DNA of 64,000 nucleotides. It comes from Pseudovirgaria hyperparasitica. Taxonomy: Eukaryota; Ascomycota; Dothideomycetes; Acrospermales; Acrospermaceae. The notes under the pieces were generated by a model. It made no database searches, had not been told where the DNA came from, and was given only the letters and a program-made list of their open reading frames with translations. The stretch spans positions 1,466,274 to 1,530,273 of the forward strand of contig NW_022985558.1 in assembly GCF_010093815.1 (NCBI RefSeq), read 5' to 3'. A program made the translations under genes and the position numbers. Below are positions 34,708 to 48,099 of this stretch, one piece after another. The stretch's first letter is position 1; every line of letters starts with the position of its first letter.

Positions 34708-37700
34708 GCGCCTAATCTTAGTACTCGAGATCGCGAGCCAGCTCCTAAAGAATCGTGTCGCTTATCTTAGAGAGGTTAGATTCCTCCTTATCGGATAGTT
34801 TATTAGGCCTCTTCTATCCGTAGAAGTTCTCTTCGATGTTATCTAGGCCTACATCGGGCTCGAATTTCTTAAAATTAATTAGCCGCTTAGTGGCGCGCGC
34901 CTCGTTAAATTCCTTCTAGAACGACCTATCCCCATAGACTAGCTTTTCCTATCTTACTATTTTCTTAAAGGTCTCCACGAATACCCTCGAGCCCTCCTTA
35001 AACTAGGCGTCTACCTTAGCTTTAAGTTATTAAGGACTTACGTTAAGCCACGTAGCTACCTCTTCTTTTACCTTCTAGCTATCCTATCTTTTACGGCCGA
35101 CTAATACGTTACTAACGGCGTTAAAACTTAGGAGTTAAACTACGGCTAGGAAGGCAAAAGGAATCGCGCTATATTTATTAGAAAATCCCGATAGAGACGT
35201 AGGTCCCGGAGTTAAATTTCTATGAGCTGCTGCGAGTTATTCCCATGTACCTATTTTAGGTACTTCTATTATTATATAATTAGGGCTAATCGCGATATAC
35301 TATAGAAGCATCGTGCGTCTTCCACCCTTTACGGGACCCTAGGCGCCGTGTATTATTAGTAGGCTAGAGATGCGCACTTTAAGGGACTAGTAGGGGACTA
35401 GAACGAAGGGACTAAATCGTTTTCTATTATCTGTATTATAGATCTTATCGTTAATAGCCGTGATTATACCGTTTTAATTAACCCCCTCGCGGAGCTTAGC
35501 CTTCGACTACTATTTATTTAAGAACTTATAGGAGCGGGGAATAATTATAGTATAGTCGTTACTTCGTTCGTCGTCGAGACTAATACTCCCCTAGATTATA
35601 TTAAACCCGTGTCTATCGCTAGGATCGAGGATTCGATTAATAGCGTTATCGAGATACTTAAAACCCGTCTTATCGCCCCTATCCTAGGACTTCGTATAGT
35701 ACGGGTACGAGATTAGATAGTAGTTAAGATTAGGCCGAAGAGCGATATAGGTGAGCTAGTAAAGAAGGCATTACCTAATAAACTATTAGATATAGGAGTG
35801 GTATATAGTTCGTAGCTAGCCGTAGTTCGATTTCTTATTAAACATACGCTAGTAGTACTTATATATATTAAATTCATCCCTCGCGAGTTCTAGAATACTC
35901 TTATTAAGTATAGAGGTCGTCTTTTTAAGTAGCTCGAAGAGCCCTTTAATATTAACACTTCCGGTACGTTCCCACTCGTTAAAGAGTTATCTATCTATTC
36001 TACCGTCCTCCTTCTAAATCATAAATACGATACTAGTAAGGATGGTTTTAATATTAATAACTTACTTCGGGGTCTCTAGGGCCTAGTAACGATAGATACC
36101 TAATGCCTCTATCGGATAAGGTGGCCGCGCGTACTTCGCGAACCAGGTATAGTAGTCCTTATAAACTTTAAGGGCCCCCACGTTATCTCTAAACTTATAT
36201 ACTATTTTAAGTCTCGCTACTAGGTTTAAGTAGGACATGCTAACGAGTATATTATTCTTTCTAGCCACGTCTTAGTAATGCTTATAGTAGACTTTATATA
36301 GAATAGCCATATTATCTATCTACGCTTTCTAGCGTACTAGTAGGGCCATTCCCTTAATGCTCGTGAAATTCTTCTTTAATAATATAGCTACCTTAAAAGT
36401 CTTCGTCACTAAAGGCGCGTATTAATACTTCTTAGGCTTATTCTCTTTCTCGACCGATGCTATCGTCTTAGGGTACGAACTAAGAATAACCGGGGATTAT
36501 TATATAGGCGCCCCTAGCAATTACTAAGGGCCGGTAGATAAGGCACGTCCGCGAGTAGGTTTTATCGGCGTGGCCGTAATAGATACTAAAGAGGTTCTTG
36601 CATGGCCCGGTAAGGGACGTTTACTAGTAGTAGTAGAAGGAATACTTACTTCGAACGAACGACTAGCTTCAAAGAGACGACGTGCTACTAAACTAGAAGG
36701 CGTGCTTCGTGGAGGGGACTTTACCATAGGCGTTATCTATACTAGTTTTAGTAACGGTAAGGTCTAAGGCGGAGGCGATGTACTTATCTCTTTGATTTAT
36801 AGGTAGTGTTCGACGGGCCTATAAACTATTCTACTTATCTATGACTATTAACTAGCGGGGATAATAAGTCCCGTCTTATTATAGAACGTTAGTTTATTTT
36901 ATCGGCTAGGGTAGTTCGAGAGTTACTAGAGAGATAGACTATCCTCGTTACTATCGCTAGCTAGGGCGGCATCGATATTAGAGCTCTAAAGATATACCTT
37001 GATTCCCCTTCCCTTCTATCCCTAGCTAATTTAGGACTATAGGGATACGTTTAACTAGTTCCTCGCTCTCGCCTATGTCCGTACTCGTAAGAGCGCTACT
37101 AGCTTTTCTATAAAGTTCTATATTTACTAGAGCTATCCGAGGGCGGATTAGAGTAACTAGCCGTTATTATTAGAGAGGTCTTTTCGCTAGTTTTATAGAA
37201 TCGTATTTTTAGCTTTTAGGATGCGGGAGTTAGTATCTCTTCCACAACGAATTATCTCGTGGACTTCTTTCGGAATAGAGGAGTTAATCTTTACCTTACT
37301 ATACCCTATTACGGCTCCTACTTCCTAGAAGAGGTTAACTATACTACTTAAGAGCTATTCTACGAGGCTAGTAATGTGAAGGAGATTATTAAACGTATCT
37401 AGAATATAGTTCTATCGCTCTTACGGGTTCTAGATAGCGATAATTTAATTAATAGTAGACTTATTTACTTCTATAGCTTCTATAGCCTATCCGTACGGAG
37501 TAGTAGATGGCCTCGATACTATAATAGCCGTCGATAGCCCTACTTTAGCACTTACGACTCTTAACTAGGACCGCGTCTATCTTATTAGTGCTTAACGATC
37601 TTATAACTCTTTACGGGTAGGTGTTTTCTTTTTCGGCGGGGCTATTATTATTATTAGTTCTATTAGCGAGTTACGTTCTAAGGAGAGGTAGTTAAGCGAG

Positions 37701-37768
37701 GCGGAAGTAGAGGAGGAGGTTTTATTAATTAAGGAGGTATGGAGAGGTGTAAGAGGGAAGAGTTATAT
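34708..37768 (-). pseudogene. B2 ORF3, unknown protein
   Basis: Same frame and position as ORF3 in B1. Two stretches are a little more open than in B1, reading for example RKNNILVSMSYLNLVARL. That is a plausible soluble-protein sequence, with charged and aromatic residues and no obvious membrane segment. Function unknown; I do not recognise the family. Broken many times. Confidence 0.6.
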
Positions 37769-37803
37769 ACTATCTTAAGTTCTCTTTTTATGCCTTCTCG
37801 AAT

Positions 37804-37967
37804 GCCGGGTATATAGTAATTTTTATAAATGATTCTTACTAACGGCTATAGGCCCGTATACGTGTCGAATCTATAAATAAATATATACTAGGTACATAGG
37901 AAATCTATAAATAAATATATCTACCGGGTATATAGCGGAATCTATAAATGAATAGATACCGGGTATA
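37804..37967. repeat. Imperfect short tandem repeats between pol and ORF3 (B2)
   Basis: Same diverged CCGGGTATATAG-type repeats as at 6797-6965. Confidence 0.65.
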
Positions 37968-38415
37968 TTCTTATCCTTATAAGACTTCCTATAAGTATCT
38001 TTTTCTCCTATACCTCCTCCTTCTTTTCTTCCTTATTAGTTTCTAACGGGGCCCGTTCTATAGTAACGAAATAGGCCTTTAATAGGTGGGCTTCGATTAC
38101 ACGACCGGCTTTAATATATAGTAGGTAGAATTCGCGTAAACGCCATTATGTCTTCTTTCGAGCATTACTTACTTTAATAATAAGTTTTATTATTTTATAG
38201 TAATAATAGGGTTCATTATCCTCTTTCGATAATGGAGTTTATTATTATAAGACTACTTTTATAAGTATCCCTTCCCTCCTTAAAAAAACTTCTATCCCCT
38301 AGAAGAAGATGTCGATTCTAGGGAAACGTAAATATTCCTCTCTATTAAAGTCTTACGGAGTAGGAATTACCACTTCTATCTAGGTTCGTATGGCGTCGTC
38401 GAGGTGTTCCGTAAG

Positions 38416-41400
38416 TTATTTATAATAGTTTTCCTTATCGCTACTCTCCTTATTTTCCTTGGTAATTCTTCCGATTAGTAGTCGCGAGGGCTCGTCGTAA
38501 CTCTCGTTACTTATATTTCTTATAAAATATTTCTTTAACCTATAGCTAGGAAACGTCCCTCTAAGCATGGCTCTATTAAGCTCCGCGAGCTTATAAGTAT
38601 AATTAAACATAGACTAGATTCTATATAGCCCCCTCTAATGCTACCTTAGCTTCCGCCCTATATCCTTCTATCGCTACGAGTTATATAGGAGGATAATTAT
38701 ATTAACTAGTAACGACTCTTAACGAAGGTAATAGTCGTTATTCCATGCCTCTTTTAATTCCTTACGCGTTCGTGTCGCGTGGGTATAGGCCTCCTTAAGA
38801 TCCTCGGATCTTCTCTTAAGTTATCTAGCTCGAAGAGCGAGTAAGTCGGACGTTAATCGTATCTTATTCTAAGGGAGCATTCGGAGCGACTCGAATTCGA
38901 CTTCGATAGGCATGATTAGTTTATGGCCGAGCACGAGGTATACGGTACTATACCCTATGCTAGCACGTGTCGTTATTCTATCTATCTAGATAACCGTATA
39001 GAGGTAGTCGGGCTAGTTCTTATATCCGCCATTAGTTATCTTCGCGAGAGCATTAGCGAGTAGTATAAAACTTCTCTTAATAATCCTATTTACTCGGGGA
39101 TTATATATAGACGTAACCTTCTAATAAATTCTATAGAGTCGGAGGAGCTCCTCTATGGCACCTATATTTTCTCTACCACCGTTATAGATAATTTTAGGAA
39201 TGATTCCGTATCTATAGATTACGTTCTTAAAGAGAAACTTTACGACGACTATAGACGTGGCCGCCGTACATGCCTCCGCCTTAGTCTATCCGCTTAGCTA
39301 TTCTCGTATAGATACTACTTTACTATACTCTATAGAAGGTGGTAGTATCGTTACGTCTAAGTATATTCTTTACTAAAGAATAGACGTTATAATATAGTAG
39401 AGCTCTTTATTAAGACCTCCGAGGAGCTTACTTCGTTATTAATATTTATTATAGGTTTTCACGTGCTATCGCACGTCTCTACGCATACCTACCTACTAAT
39501 ACTTATTCTTAATCCTTCCGAGGGTCCCTTTACTACCTCTATAATCTATCTTATCGTGAGTGGTAGTAATTATACACGCCCTAGTATTCGGATCCTTAAT
39601 TACTCGTGTATATTAGCGATACCTATCTCCTCTCCACTAGAGTATTTAGTTATATATAAGGAACTTTAGGTAGTCGGTTATAAAGGCCTTATACGCTTGG
39701 TTAGTTAGGTTAGTTAGCCTCTCGAGTATAGTAAGGTACTTCGTAATCCTCTACTATTTATCGCTATATTTATCTATTAAGGGAGACTTAATGGCGGTAT
39801 AGTCGAGTATCCCTATCGTGTAATCTCTCCCGCTAATAGGCTTAATTAACGACGTCTCTAGTACGTCTATACATAGAGCCATATCCACGAACTCGTCTAG
39901 GTTAAAGATAGGGATGTCTAGTGGTTCTTCTCCTTCGTACATCCGTAAGATACCGTCGGCGACTATATTACGCTTCCTAGGTACGTACCTAACTATAAAG
40001 TTCTATAGCTAAATCCACGCGAGCTACCTAGTAATAAGCGCCCCTAGTAAGTTAGTTACGGTACGGTTAATTTAAGCGACTAGAGTATTCGTGTCTATTT
40101 CTATAATAAAGTACGTACTATAGAGGTATTACTAGAACTTCTATAACGCGTGGAGGAGGGCTCGGTACTCTAGTTTCACGGTATCGTAGTTTCTCTTAGC
40201 TTTTAACCATATTCCTCTATTATACCGCGATAGCTAACGTTTATAATCCTCGTTCTCCTATATTAACGTAGCCCCCCACCTAACGTTACTAGAGTCTACT
40301 ACTAGAATTATATCTCCCGTATCTATCCCGTACCGTAACGTTATTAGTACAGGAGTAGTAGTTAGAGCTATCTTTAGCGCGTCCATCAAGGTCTACTCCT
40401 TAGCTATCTACTACTAGACCGATTTATTCTTTAATAGTATAAATAGCGGCGATATAATAATAGCGTACCCGGGGATCCATATCTAGAAATATATATAAAC
40501 GCTAAGGAAGGCTCGCATATTCGTCGTGTTTTTATAGGGTTTCTAGTCCCTAATAGTAGTAACCTTTTCATTACTCGGTCGCCTCCCTTTAATACCGTAG
40601 ACGTATCCTATAACGTTAGCGGCTTTAATATACTACTAAGTCTTCTTACTACTTAGGGCGTATCCGGCGCGCTCTATATCCGTGAGAACCTTATCCACGT
40701 TAATTAAATATTCTAGGATATACCTACGAATTCTAGGTAGGGCTTCCTTAGAGTTATATTTTATTATAGGTTCTTTAATACCTAAGTTATCTAGGAATAG
40801 TAGAGCCCTCTCCGGGATGTGTTCTTATATAATAGTTAACATGATTCTAACGAACTAAGCTACTAAATTAGTGGCCCCTTAAGGTAATATTATCCCGCGT
40901 AGTAACCCTAGGGGCGTTATAAACCCCGTTAAGTCTCGGTAATACTCTACTAATAGAATCTAATCGTATCCTAAGAAGAAGTCGGTAAACGTTAAGACGG
41001 CTATCCCCGTAAAGTACTCCGAGAATTCTTTATATAAGGGCGGCGTGGCCGCATCACGAATAGTAACTCGGTTAATTTCTATCCCCGAATTAATTAACCT
41101 ATAATCTCGTTCCTTATTAGCTTCCTTCTTCTTTTCCATAAGAAAATAGGCGTTTCGATAAGGACTACTATAGGGCTCGAGCCTTCCGCTATTAAGACGC
41201 TCTTTTAGGATCGTGAGTACCTTCCTATAAAGGGCTCTAGAAATATTAAAGTTCTTAGCCTACTATACCTTATGTTCTACCGTTCGGATCTTCTACGGAG
41301 GTACTACCTCTTTATTAAATTTACTAAGGTATAAGAATTCCTATACTAGTACTTCCTCGTAATATAATAAGATTATATATAGTAACTTAAGTTCCGCGGG

Positions 41401-41925
41401 ACGTAGCTCTATTCTAATCTTTAGCTAACTTATACGTAGAGACGTTAGACGTGTTCCTAGCGGGATAGTTACCCTTCGAGGCTCTATTAGCCTATTAAGC
41501 GCGTTAAGGCCTAGGTGGACGGCCGGAAGAAGTACCTACCGTGCGATTACTTATTCACGCTAGTCTAGATACCCTAATAGATTCCTAGGGACCTTTCGGT
41601 AGGCTTCGGAGTCATCCATAGGGTATACTTTAACTCCCTTTCTTTTATATATGGTGGCTATACTAAATCCCTTTAATACCCTAGAAGAATACCGTCTTTA
41701 GAGGCCGGTGGAGCCTACTATAAGCTATTCTATTATTATACCTTATTTATATACGAAGGCAGCGTACCTCGCCGCCGTAACTAGGGCGGCTAAGTTATCT
41801 TTTCTCGATAACCGAGTAACATTTTTAGGCCGGATTTTCTTAGAAAGTAACTCTATATAACTTATTTCTATATCCGTATAAAAATATATCCTATCCCCTT
41901 TATTAGTAGGTTTACCGGACCCTAT
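38416..41925 (-). pseudogene. B2 pol: reverse transcriptase, RNase H, integrase
   Basis: Domain order and motifs as in B1 pol, offset by 31,008. Reverse transcriptase lies at about 41230-40610 with an FLDN-type block near 40800. RNase H lies at about 40340-40070. Integrase lies at about 39710-38416, with the same LRGTF-like C-terminus and no chromodomain. Fossil with tens of breaks. Confidence 0.8.
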
Positions 41926-41931
41926 TTAGTA

Positions 41932-41970
41932 CGGATTATTAGTTAAGGGTAGCCCTTAACTAATAATCCG
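41932..41970. repeat. Hairpin H2 of B2
   Basis: Perfect 18-nt arms and 3-nt loop at the gag/pol junction. Unchanged from B1 despite RIP all around. Confidence 0.88.
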
Positions 41971-41977
41971 GCTTAAC

Positions 41978-44648
41978 TCCGGCTTCTAGCGATATACTCC
42001 GCTATATAGTTAGTCTCTAGCCACGGAGTTACCCTCCTTCTCTAAGACTAGAATATACTCATCCGGACTAGTTTCGAAGGTTATACGTTCTTATCTATAT
42101 ATAGAGTAGACTATTAAGAGTACTTACCCGGAGGCTAACCTCTACACCATAAGTAAGGCCTACCTAGCATATAGCTCCCCTAGGATAAGGTTATAATTAA
42201 GTTTACTATATATAAATATCGAAGTGGCCGTAACGATCCGACCTATATAGATAGGGTATTACTATACTATTCCTACGAATAGAGTGCTATACTAAGTAGT
42301 ACTAACTAAACTTAAGTTCTTTATATATAGTAGAAGCGAAGATATCGCTAGCCCGAGACGCCTCGTAGCATCTAGTCGAATACTATTTATCTACGCGCTA
42401 CTATCGAATAGTACTATACTAGTCGCCCTTTTAGGACCAACTTCCACGGGGTACCTTAGACACTCGGCTACTAGCCTTACTATCTCTTCCTTAAGCTAAT
42501 TAATATCTCGTTACATGATAGCCGTCCCTATAGCATAGAGGGGTACTAATATATTAAGTTTATTTATCTCAGAAGCCATAGCATGGTCGTTTCTTCCTTT
42601 CTTCTCGGCTCTCTCCTCTTAAGCCTTATAGACCTCTCTAGCTATAAAGTCGGGGGCGCCCTTCTCAAACACCGCACGACATAAGTCACTATTAAGACTT
42701 AATAGTTCGCTAATAGTAATATTTATAGTTGTCCCTAGAACGCGCACTAGCCATGCTTCGCTAGCTTCTATACTTAGCCGCTATCCCTCGCGTAGATAGT
42801 TATTAAGCTTAACGCCTCGGATACGTGCCTTTTAACTAGGATTTAGGCTATCCCCTTTATCTATCTTATCCTTAGACGCCGTTAGCTCTTATTTAGACGT
42901 TCCCTAGTTACTACTCTTCTTACCGTCCTTCTATTCCTTAATAATTCTTATATACTACCCTTCACGCATTCCGCGGAGATAGACGATCTTTCTTTCCTTA
43001 GTATAATTAGATGTACTCTTCGTGATCCCCCTTCTAGATATTACGAGTATAGCGGGCTCTTCTAGGGCTATCTCCTTACGGATATATCTATTACTAGCTA
43101 CGTCGAAGCGTTCGTGGAATTCTATATATCTATCTTTCTTACTCTCGGGCGACGTAACTTCTTCTTCCGAATCGCTATCCGCCGAGGCCTAGTAGGGACC
43201 CTTTATAGATTTTATACTAATACTATATACTAGTACTCCCTATAAAGCGTTAATATTTACTATAGACGTGGAAACCTTCACTCCCCCTCCGTACTAGCTT
43301 AGGCTATTTTAAACCGTTACTACGTAGTTCCGGATAGTTTATAGAGTAGCTTATAACCCTACCGAGGAGGGTAGTAATAGGATTTCTTCTCCGTTTACCC
43401 CGAAACGCCCTTAGAATACTCGCACCCCGTTAATATTTAGTAATCCGTCTCTAATATATCCTACTATCTCCGGACATCTATATATTAGGTAATCTCCTCT
43501 ATATATAATGCATACGATCGGTCTTCGAGGCCTATCCTAGGCTATAACGCCTTCTTAGAAGTCTCGGGTAGAGACGTATTCTCTATTCTATATATAATTC
43601 TATAGATAAACTTACGTTAGTTCTATAGGCATGCCTCGTACTTAGGGGTATATTAAAAGATTTAGCCTTCGCGCCTACTAGTTAATAATAGCCGAAAGTA
43701 GCTTAGGTTCGTACTTCTTAAGGGATGGGAATAAGAGATTAGAGGTAAAGTAGGACTTCATCTTAATTAACGTGAGGTCTAGTTTACTAAATCTCTCTAC
43801 TATCTCGTTAAACTTATCCGATTCTAGCGCGATATATACTTCGACTAGAGAGGGGTGGCTAAATTTATTAGTTCTTCTTTCTTTATATAACTACTCTTCT
43901 AAGCTAGTCTTCTTACTCCCTATCTTTAATTTATAGTATATGGCTATGGCTAGCTCTTGTGCGGCTAAGTACTTATTAATACGAGCTAGTTCCTTAAGTA
44001 CTCTAGCCTTTCGTAATACGAAGCCATAGATAATTACCTAGTCATAACTATATACTTCTATCGTGAGTTAACATTTCTCTATAGCCCGAGCCTTAAGACT
44101 ATTAGGCAGCCCTTCTAGGAAGAGCTCTATTCGCGAATATAAGCTTAGGTTTCCTTTAGCCGTAAGTTTCTCTATAATAATATAATACCGGGAGTAGTAT
44201 ATAGGGAGAGAGTAGAATAGGTCTACTTTAACCATTTCCACGTATTTTCGGATAAAGTAGATGGTACCTTCCTCGAGGGCGGAGTTAAATAGAGAGAATT
44301 CCTTTAATAATTCTTTACGTAGCGTGGCCTACTACTATTTCTAAAACCTACTTATTTCTTTAATGGTAGGACGGAGATAGTCCTCGTAGTATGACGGTAG
44401 GGAGGTTATCTTCTTATTAGGTGGAACTTTATAGTTTATATATATGTCCTCGTACTTCCGAAGGAAGGCCGTAATATTTATTCCTTTAAAGCGCTTAGGG
44501 GCTAGAGTAGATAGAGATACTATCCTTCCTTATCGCGCAAATACTACGAAGAAGTTAAGTATCTCTCTACGAGTTACTAGGTCGTTATTTTAAGCTCCTA
44601 TCGCACCATTACTAGTAGTAGGTATACTAGTGGAGACGCTGGGGGTAA
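41978..44648 (-). pseudogene. B2 gag-like ORF
   Basis: Counterpart of 10970-13640, with the same position between hairpins H3 and H2 and the same charged composition. Broken many times. Assigned by position. Confidence 0.5.
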
Positions 44649-44653
44649 GGTTA

Positions 44654-44678
44654 TTAGTTAAGGGATTACCTTAACTAA
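44654..44678. repeat. Hairpin H3 of B2
   Basis: 10-nt arms and loop GATTA at the leader/gag boundary, as in B1. Confidence 0.8.
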
Positions 44679-44682
44679 AGGT

Positions 44683-45184
44683 TAGCCTAATGCGTCTACC
44701 TATAACACCTATCATCCCTTCTCCATGTTAATTAATCCCTTTATAAGGTAAACTATTACTATTATCTTCATTAATATAAGGTTCACGGTATCCTACTTAT
44801 ATTATTATCTTCGTGTAAGGCGTTCCTAAAGTAGTATACTCGTGTGGCCGTGTTTATAAATAATAGCTATAGTAGTACTAAACAGGTTATATTTATCGTT
44901 TTTAAACTCTTCTTTACTACTTCATCTAGCCCTATTTTATATCCTATTCCCCTAAGACATTTTCGAGTCGCGCTATCACCTATGTTAGTATGTATATGCT
45001 TTTTACGGCTACTTTTAAGAGGCTAGCCCCTAGCGACTCCGGACTCCCTGTTTTCTAGACTCGTAGCTTCGATCTAGTAAGTCTAGACTACCTTATTAGG
45101 CACGCCATATACTTCCCCTAAGCTAGTTTCGGAGTCCTAATCTCCCCCTATAAGTTTATAGTCCGGGTACGACCTCTAATATTA
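44683..45184 (-). other. B2 untranslated leader
   Basis: Counterpart of 13675-14176. A 60-codon plus-strand frame here is antisense to the leader and is not supported as a gene. Confidence 0.55.
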
Positions 45185-45553
45185 TAGTAAGCTATCGCTA
45201 CGTGTGTCCCTTTTTATAAATAGCTATGTTCTTAGTATAGTAGTCGCGACGAACTTATAAGTATCTCTCCTAGGTATTATAAGTTCTCTTTAAACGCACG
45301 ACTTCTTATTAGTTCTCTTTTACGATAGGACGGGTCTATATAATACTCTTAATTAATTCTTTAATAGCTAAGCCTAATAATTAATACCCATAGAGGCCTA
45401 TAAACGTAAGGAAAGGTCGAATCGTCGAATATTAGTAATGGGGGAAGCGTGCCGAGTAGAATGACCGAGGAAAACGCCCTCCTTAAATATATAATAAAGC
45501 CATGTAATCGAGCTAGGGACATATACATGTGGGGCTGTAGGAGCGGCCTTCTA
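45185..45553 (-). repeat. B2 5' LTR
   Basis: A 369-bp partner of 34143-34511. Followed by the duplication TATTA. Confidence 0.9.
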
Positions 45554-45558
45554 TATTA

Positions 45559-46450
45559 CCTTTATTAATTAGTCTAAAGATTTACTAACTAGCGGTAATA
45601 GATAACGATTCTTCTTAGTTACTATATTTAGTATCTAATAGTTAACGTATAGACATAAACTTCTATCTTTCTTCTTTACGAAGAGAATAGATGCGCTAGC
45701 TAATAATATACTATAACGTATCTAGTCTCTTCTAAGGTATTCTTTAATATATTTATAAAGAACTTTAAGTTCTAGTCTTAAAAGTAGGTAAAGTAGGCTA
45801 TAAGGGACGTCTACTCCCTCTTTAAGCTCGATCTTTAGCTTATACGGCCCGTAATTAGAGAGAAGTAACGTATCTTCTACTAAAAATATATCCGTATACT
45901 ATAAATATACGTTAGATAGCGTGTCTTCGCCCTAATTATTACTATTATTCTTATCTTTATTAATGATTAATAAGAATATAAGATAGATTAGTAACGATCG
46001 GGTCTATATGGTGAGGTTCTATACCTCCTTACTAATAGTTATAACTTACTAGTATAATTTACTACGGTATTATCGGAACGTTAATATCCCCTTCTAAAAA
46101 TTAAGGATGGGGTTTAGATGTCTAAGCTTAGGTATCCCTAGAATTATATTCTATTAGCTAATATTAGCCACGATAAATTTATTAGACATCTACTATTTTA
46201 TTATCTTTAAGTTATAAACTTCGTAATTTATTATAGCTTTATCTAAAGTTCTAACTTTATATCTATTAACTATAATAGTTCGGCTAACTTTACCGAGATC
46301 GTACGATAATCTATACTTCTTTATAAGAATTAACGAAATATAGTTATCTTCTATACTAGTATCTACGAGGGCCTATATAGTTTTATTACCATTTACTATA
46401 GGTAATAATACTTTTAGTAATATTAGGTCTTTACTTACCGGAAGGCGCTA
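45559..46450 (-). pseudogene. D pol 5' part: protease and start of RT
   Basis: Minus-strand aspartic protease remnant at about 46400-46270 (ALVDT...NYIS-like block followed by LIKKYRL), then the N-terminal half of RT running to the B2 junction. Continues in sense at 34142. Broken. Confidence 0.65.
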
Positions 46451-46519
46451 CGGCTCCTTCTAAGTATAATTTAGCTAAGGACGCGGTTAGGTCTCATGTA
46501 CTAGTCTATTCTTTTTTCG

Positions 46520-47800
46520 GATTCTTATAGTTAGGCGAAATATATTATATTTCTCTATACTTATAGTAACGAAGTATACTATAATCCTACTATTTTATAA
46601 TAGGCGTTATATTTAAGTCTATGCCTTATCCTTTTCCGTGTTAAGAAGCACCGCCTTAACTATTTTAGTATTCTCTTAACGCGTTTCTACTCTAATTTAT
46701 ACTCTTCTAGCGCTAATCGTAGTAAGATTACTCTTAATCGAATATATTTAATTAACCTCGTTTCTAACCCGTATAGGGTTCATCGGTTTTACCTAGAGAG
46801 CCACGTTCCTTAAGGATGCGGTAGTATTTATTAGCTTTCTTCTCTAATTTATATAGATAGTTAAAACTTAATAATACTATTTCTAGTCTTTCGCGGATTA
46901 ACGGAAGTAGTACTTTATAAAACTAGAATATATAAATATTTTTCTATAGTATAGGGATATTATTCTATAGGTTTTAGAGGTATTATAGTAGTTAAGTAGG
47001 TGTCTAGTTCGGTCGTTATACCACGCTTCTTAACTTAGATAGTACCTTTCTTTCACGTTCTCTATCCGTTCCGAGGGTATTTAGTATAAATATAGCTAAA
47101 TATTTCTAGGTTATTATAGATAGTAGCTATACTTCCTTCTATCTATCCTATTAATTATAGAATTATAAGTCTAGGTATCGTTCTCCGAACGAAATACGTT
47201 ATACTTTAGTAGAAAAGAGTAGAGGGTTATCGAGAAAGTACTTTTCGTAGTCTCTCTTCTAGTCTTTCTACTCCTTTTAGTTCTTCTCTATAAATATAGT
47301 TAGGTCTTTAGGTTTTAGTATATCTAGAGAAGAAGTAGGGTAAATCGGTAACGAAGCGGCCGGGTATACGGTGGATTATCGTAACTCTAATAGTAGGTGA
47401 ACTAATTCCGCCTAAATTAGTATAGGAAGTCGTCCACCTACTATCGTTCAGCTTAGTTCTTTAAGAGACTCCTTAAGTTCTTATCTCTTTACGAGGAGTT
47501 TCGCGTATTCTACCTATTCTTTAAGGGTTTAAATCTCTCGAGCCTAATTCGCGATATATTTCTAAAGTTCGGCGATAGTTTATTATAATACCTCGCGTGG
47601 CTCCGCCACGACTCATTATCCGGCTTTATATTATTAGAAGTTACTTAGCGTATCTACTATTTCTTCGTCTAAAAGCTCCGTGATTCGGTCTAATATTTCT
47701 ACTTCTTAGTTAGAAATAGCCGGGATTAATACTAATTATAGAGGATCCCTATTATTTAATATAGTATTACTTATCTCTATAGTGGATCGTGTCGACCTTC
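46520..47800 (-). pseudogene. D gag
   Basis: Minus-strand Gag region ending in a zinc-knuckle remnant at about 46610-46525 (GEI-x-ISPN-like spacing). Upstream is a charged, helix-rich region of about 400 codons. It lies directly after D's 5' LTR and a short leader. Broken many times. Confidence 0.6.
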
Positions 47801-47853
47801 TCGGTTCTAGTTAGACTATCTTAACTATAGTACTATATAGAGAGTAATTTAAA

Positions 47854-48081
47854 TATAAGAATAGGGTTATTAGATAGTAGTATAGTTAGATAGAATAATA
47901 GGGTGTATTCTATTATAGAACGAATTACTACCGAACCCTTTCGGTAGAAATCCGAGAGTATATATATAAAGGGACGCCGATCTATCTAGCACGTAACTAT
48001 TTACCGCCCTTCACGTCACCTCCTAACCCTATTAGCTAAGGTACGTGTAGGTCGGGTCCTACCTAAGGCTAAGTCCTAACA
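47854..48081 (-). repeat. D right (5') LTR
   Basis: An undisturbed 228-bp LTR running through the site where E entered the left LTR. Ends CCTAACA and is followed by the CTAAG duplication. Confidence 0.9.
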
Positions 48082-48086
48082 CTAAG
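48082..48086. repeat. Target duplication CTAAG of D, right copy
   Basis: Equal to 21365-21369. Confidence 0.9.
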
Positions 48087-48099
48087 GGTCTTAACGTTC

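Larger units (their letters stand above)
34143..45553 (-). mobile_element. B2, large Ty3/Gypsy-like LTR retrotransposon (11,411 bp)
   Basis: Second copy of B, in the same orientation. Every landmark checked (LTRs, three hairpins, pol start and end) is offset by exactly 31,008 bases from B1, so there is no net indel in 11.4 kb. LTRs are 34143-34511 and 45185-45553, with ends TGGTGAGCC...GGCCTTCTA. The target duplication is TACTA (34138-34142) and TATTA (45554-45558), equal apart from one transition. It is inserted in D's reverse transcriptase. Same ORF order as B1. Structurally whole, with many RIP-type breaks. Confidence 0.9.
21370..48081 (-). mobile_element. D, Ty3/Gypsy chromovirus carrying E and B2 (about 7.5 kb without guests)
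   Basis: D is bounded by 228-bp LTRs. The left LTR is split into 21370-21396 and 29153-29353 by E; the right LTR is 47854-48081. Subtracting E and B2 with their duplications leaves about 7,540 bp. Minus-strand order: 5' LTR, gag with zinc knuckle, protease, RT (split by B2), RNase H, integrase, chromodomain, a 2-kb 3' region with an antisense reading frame, and 3' LTR. The LTRs differ almost only by transitions. Structurally complete but broken many times. Confidence 0.85.

Noticed and set aside
36570-36767. 65-codon plus-strand ORF in B2
   Set aside because: Overlaps the minus-strand ORF3 frame, which is supported over 3 kb in both copies.
34708-37768. Calling B ORF3 an envelope gene because of its position
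   Set aside because: No signal peptide, transmembrane segment or fusion-protein feature was seen.
44844-45026. 60-codon plus-strand ORF in the B2 leader
   Set aside because: Antisense to the untranslated leader; the same place in B1 is not similarly open.
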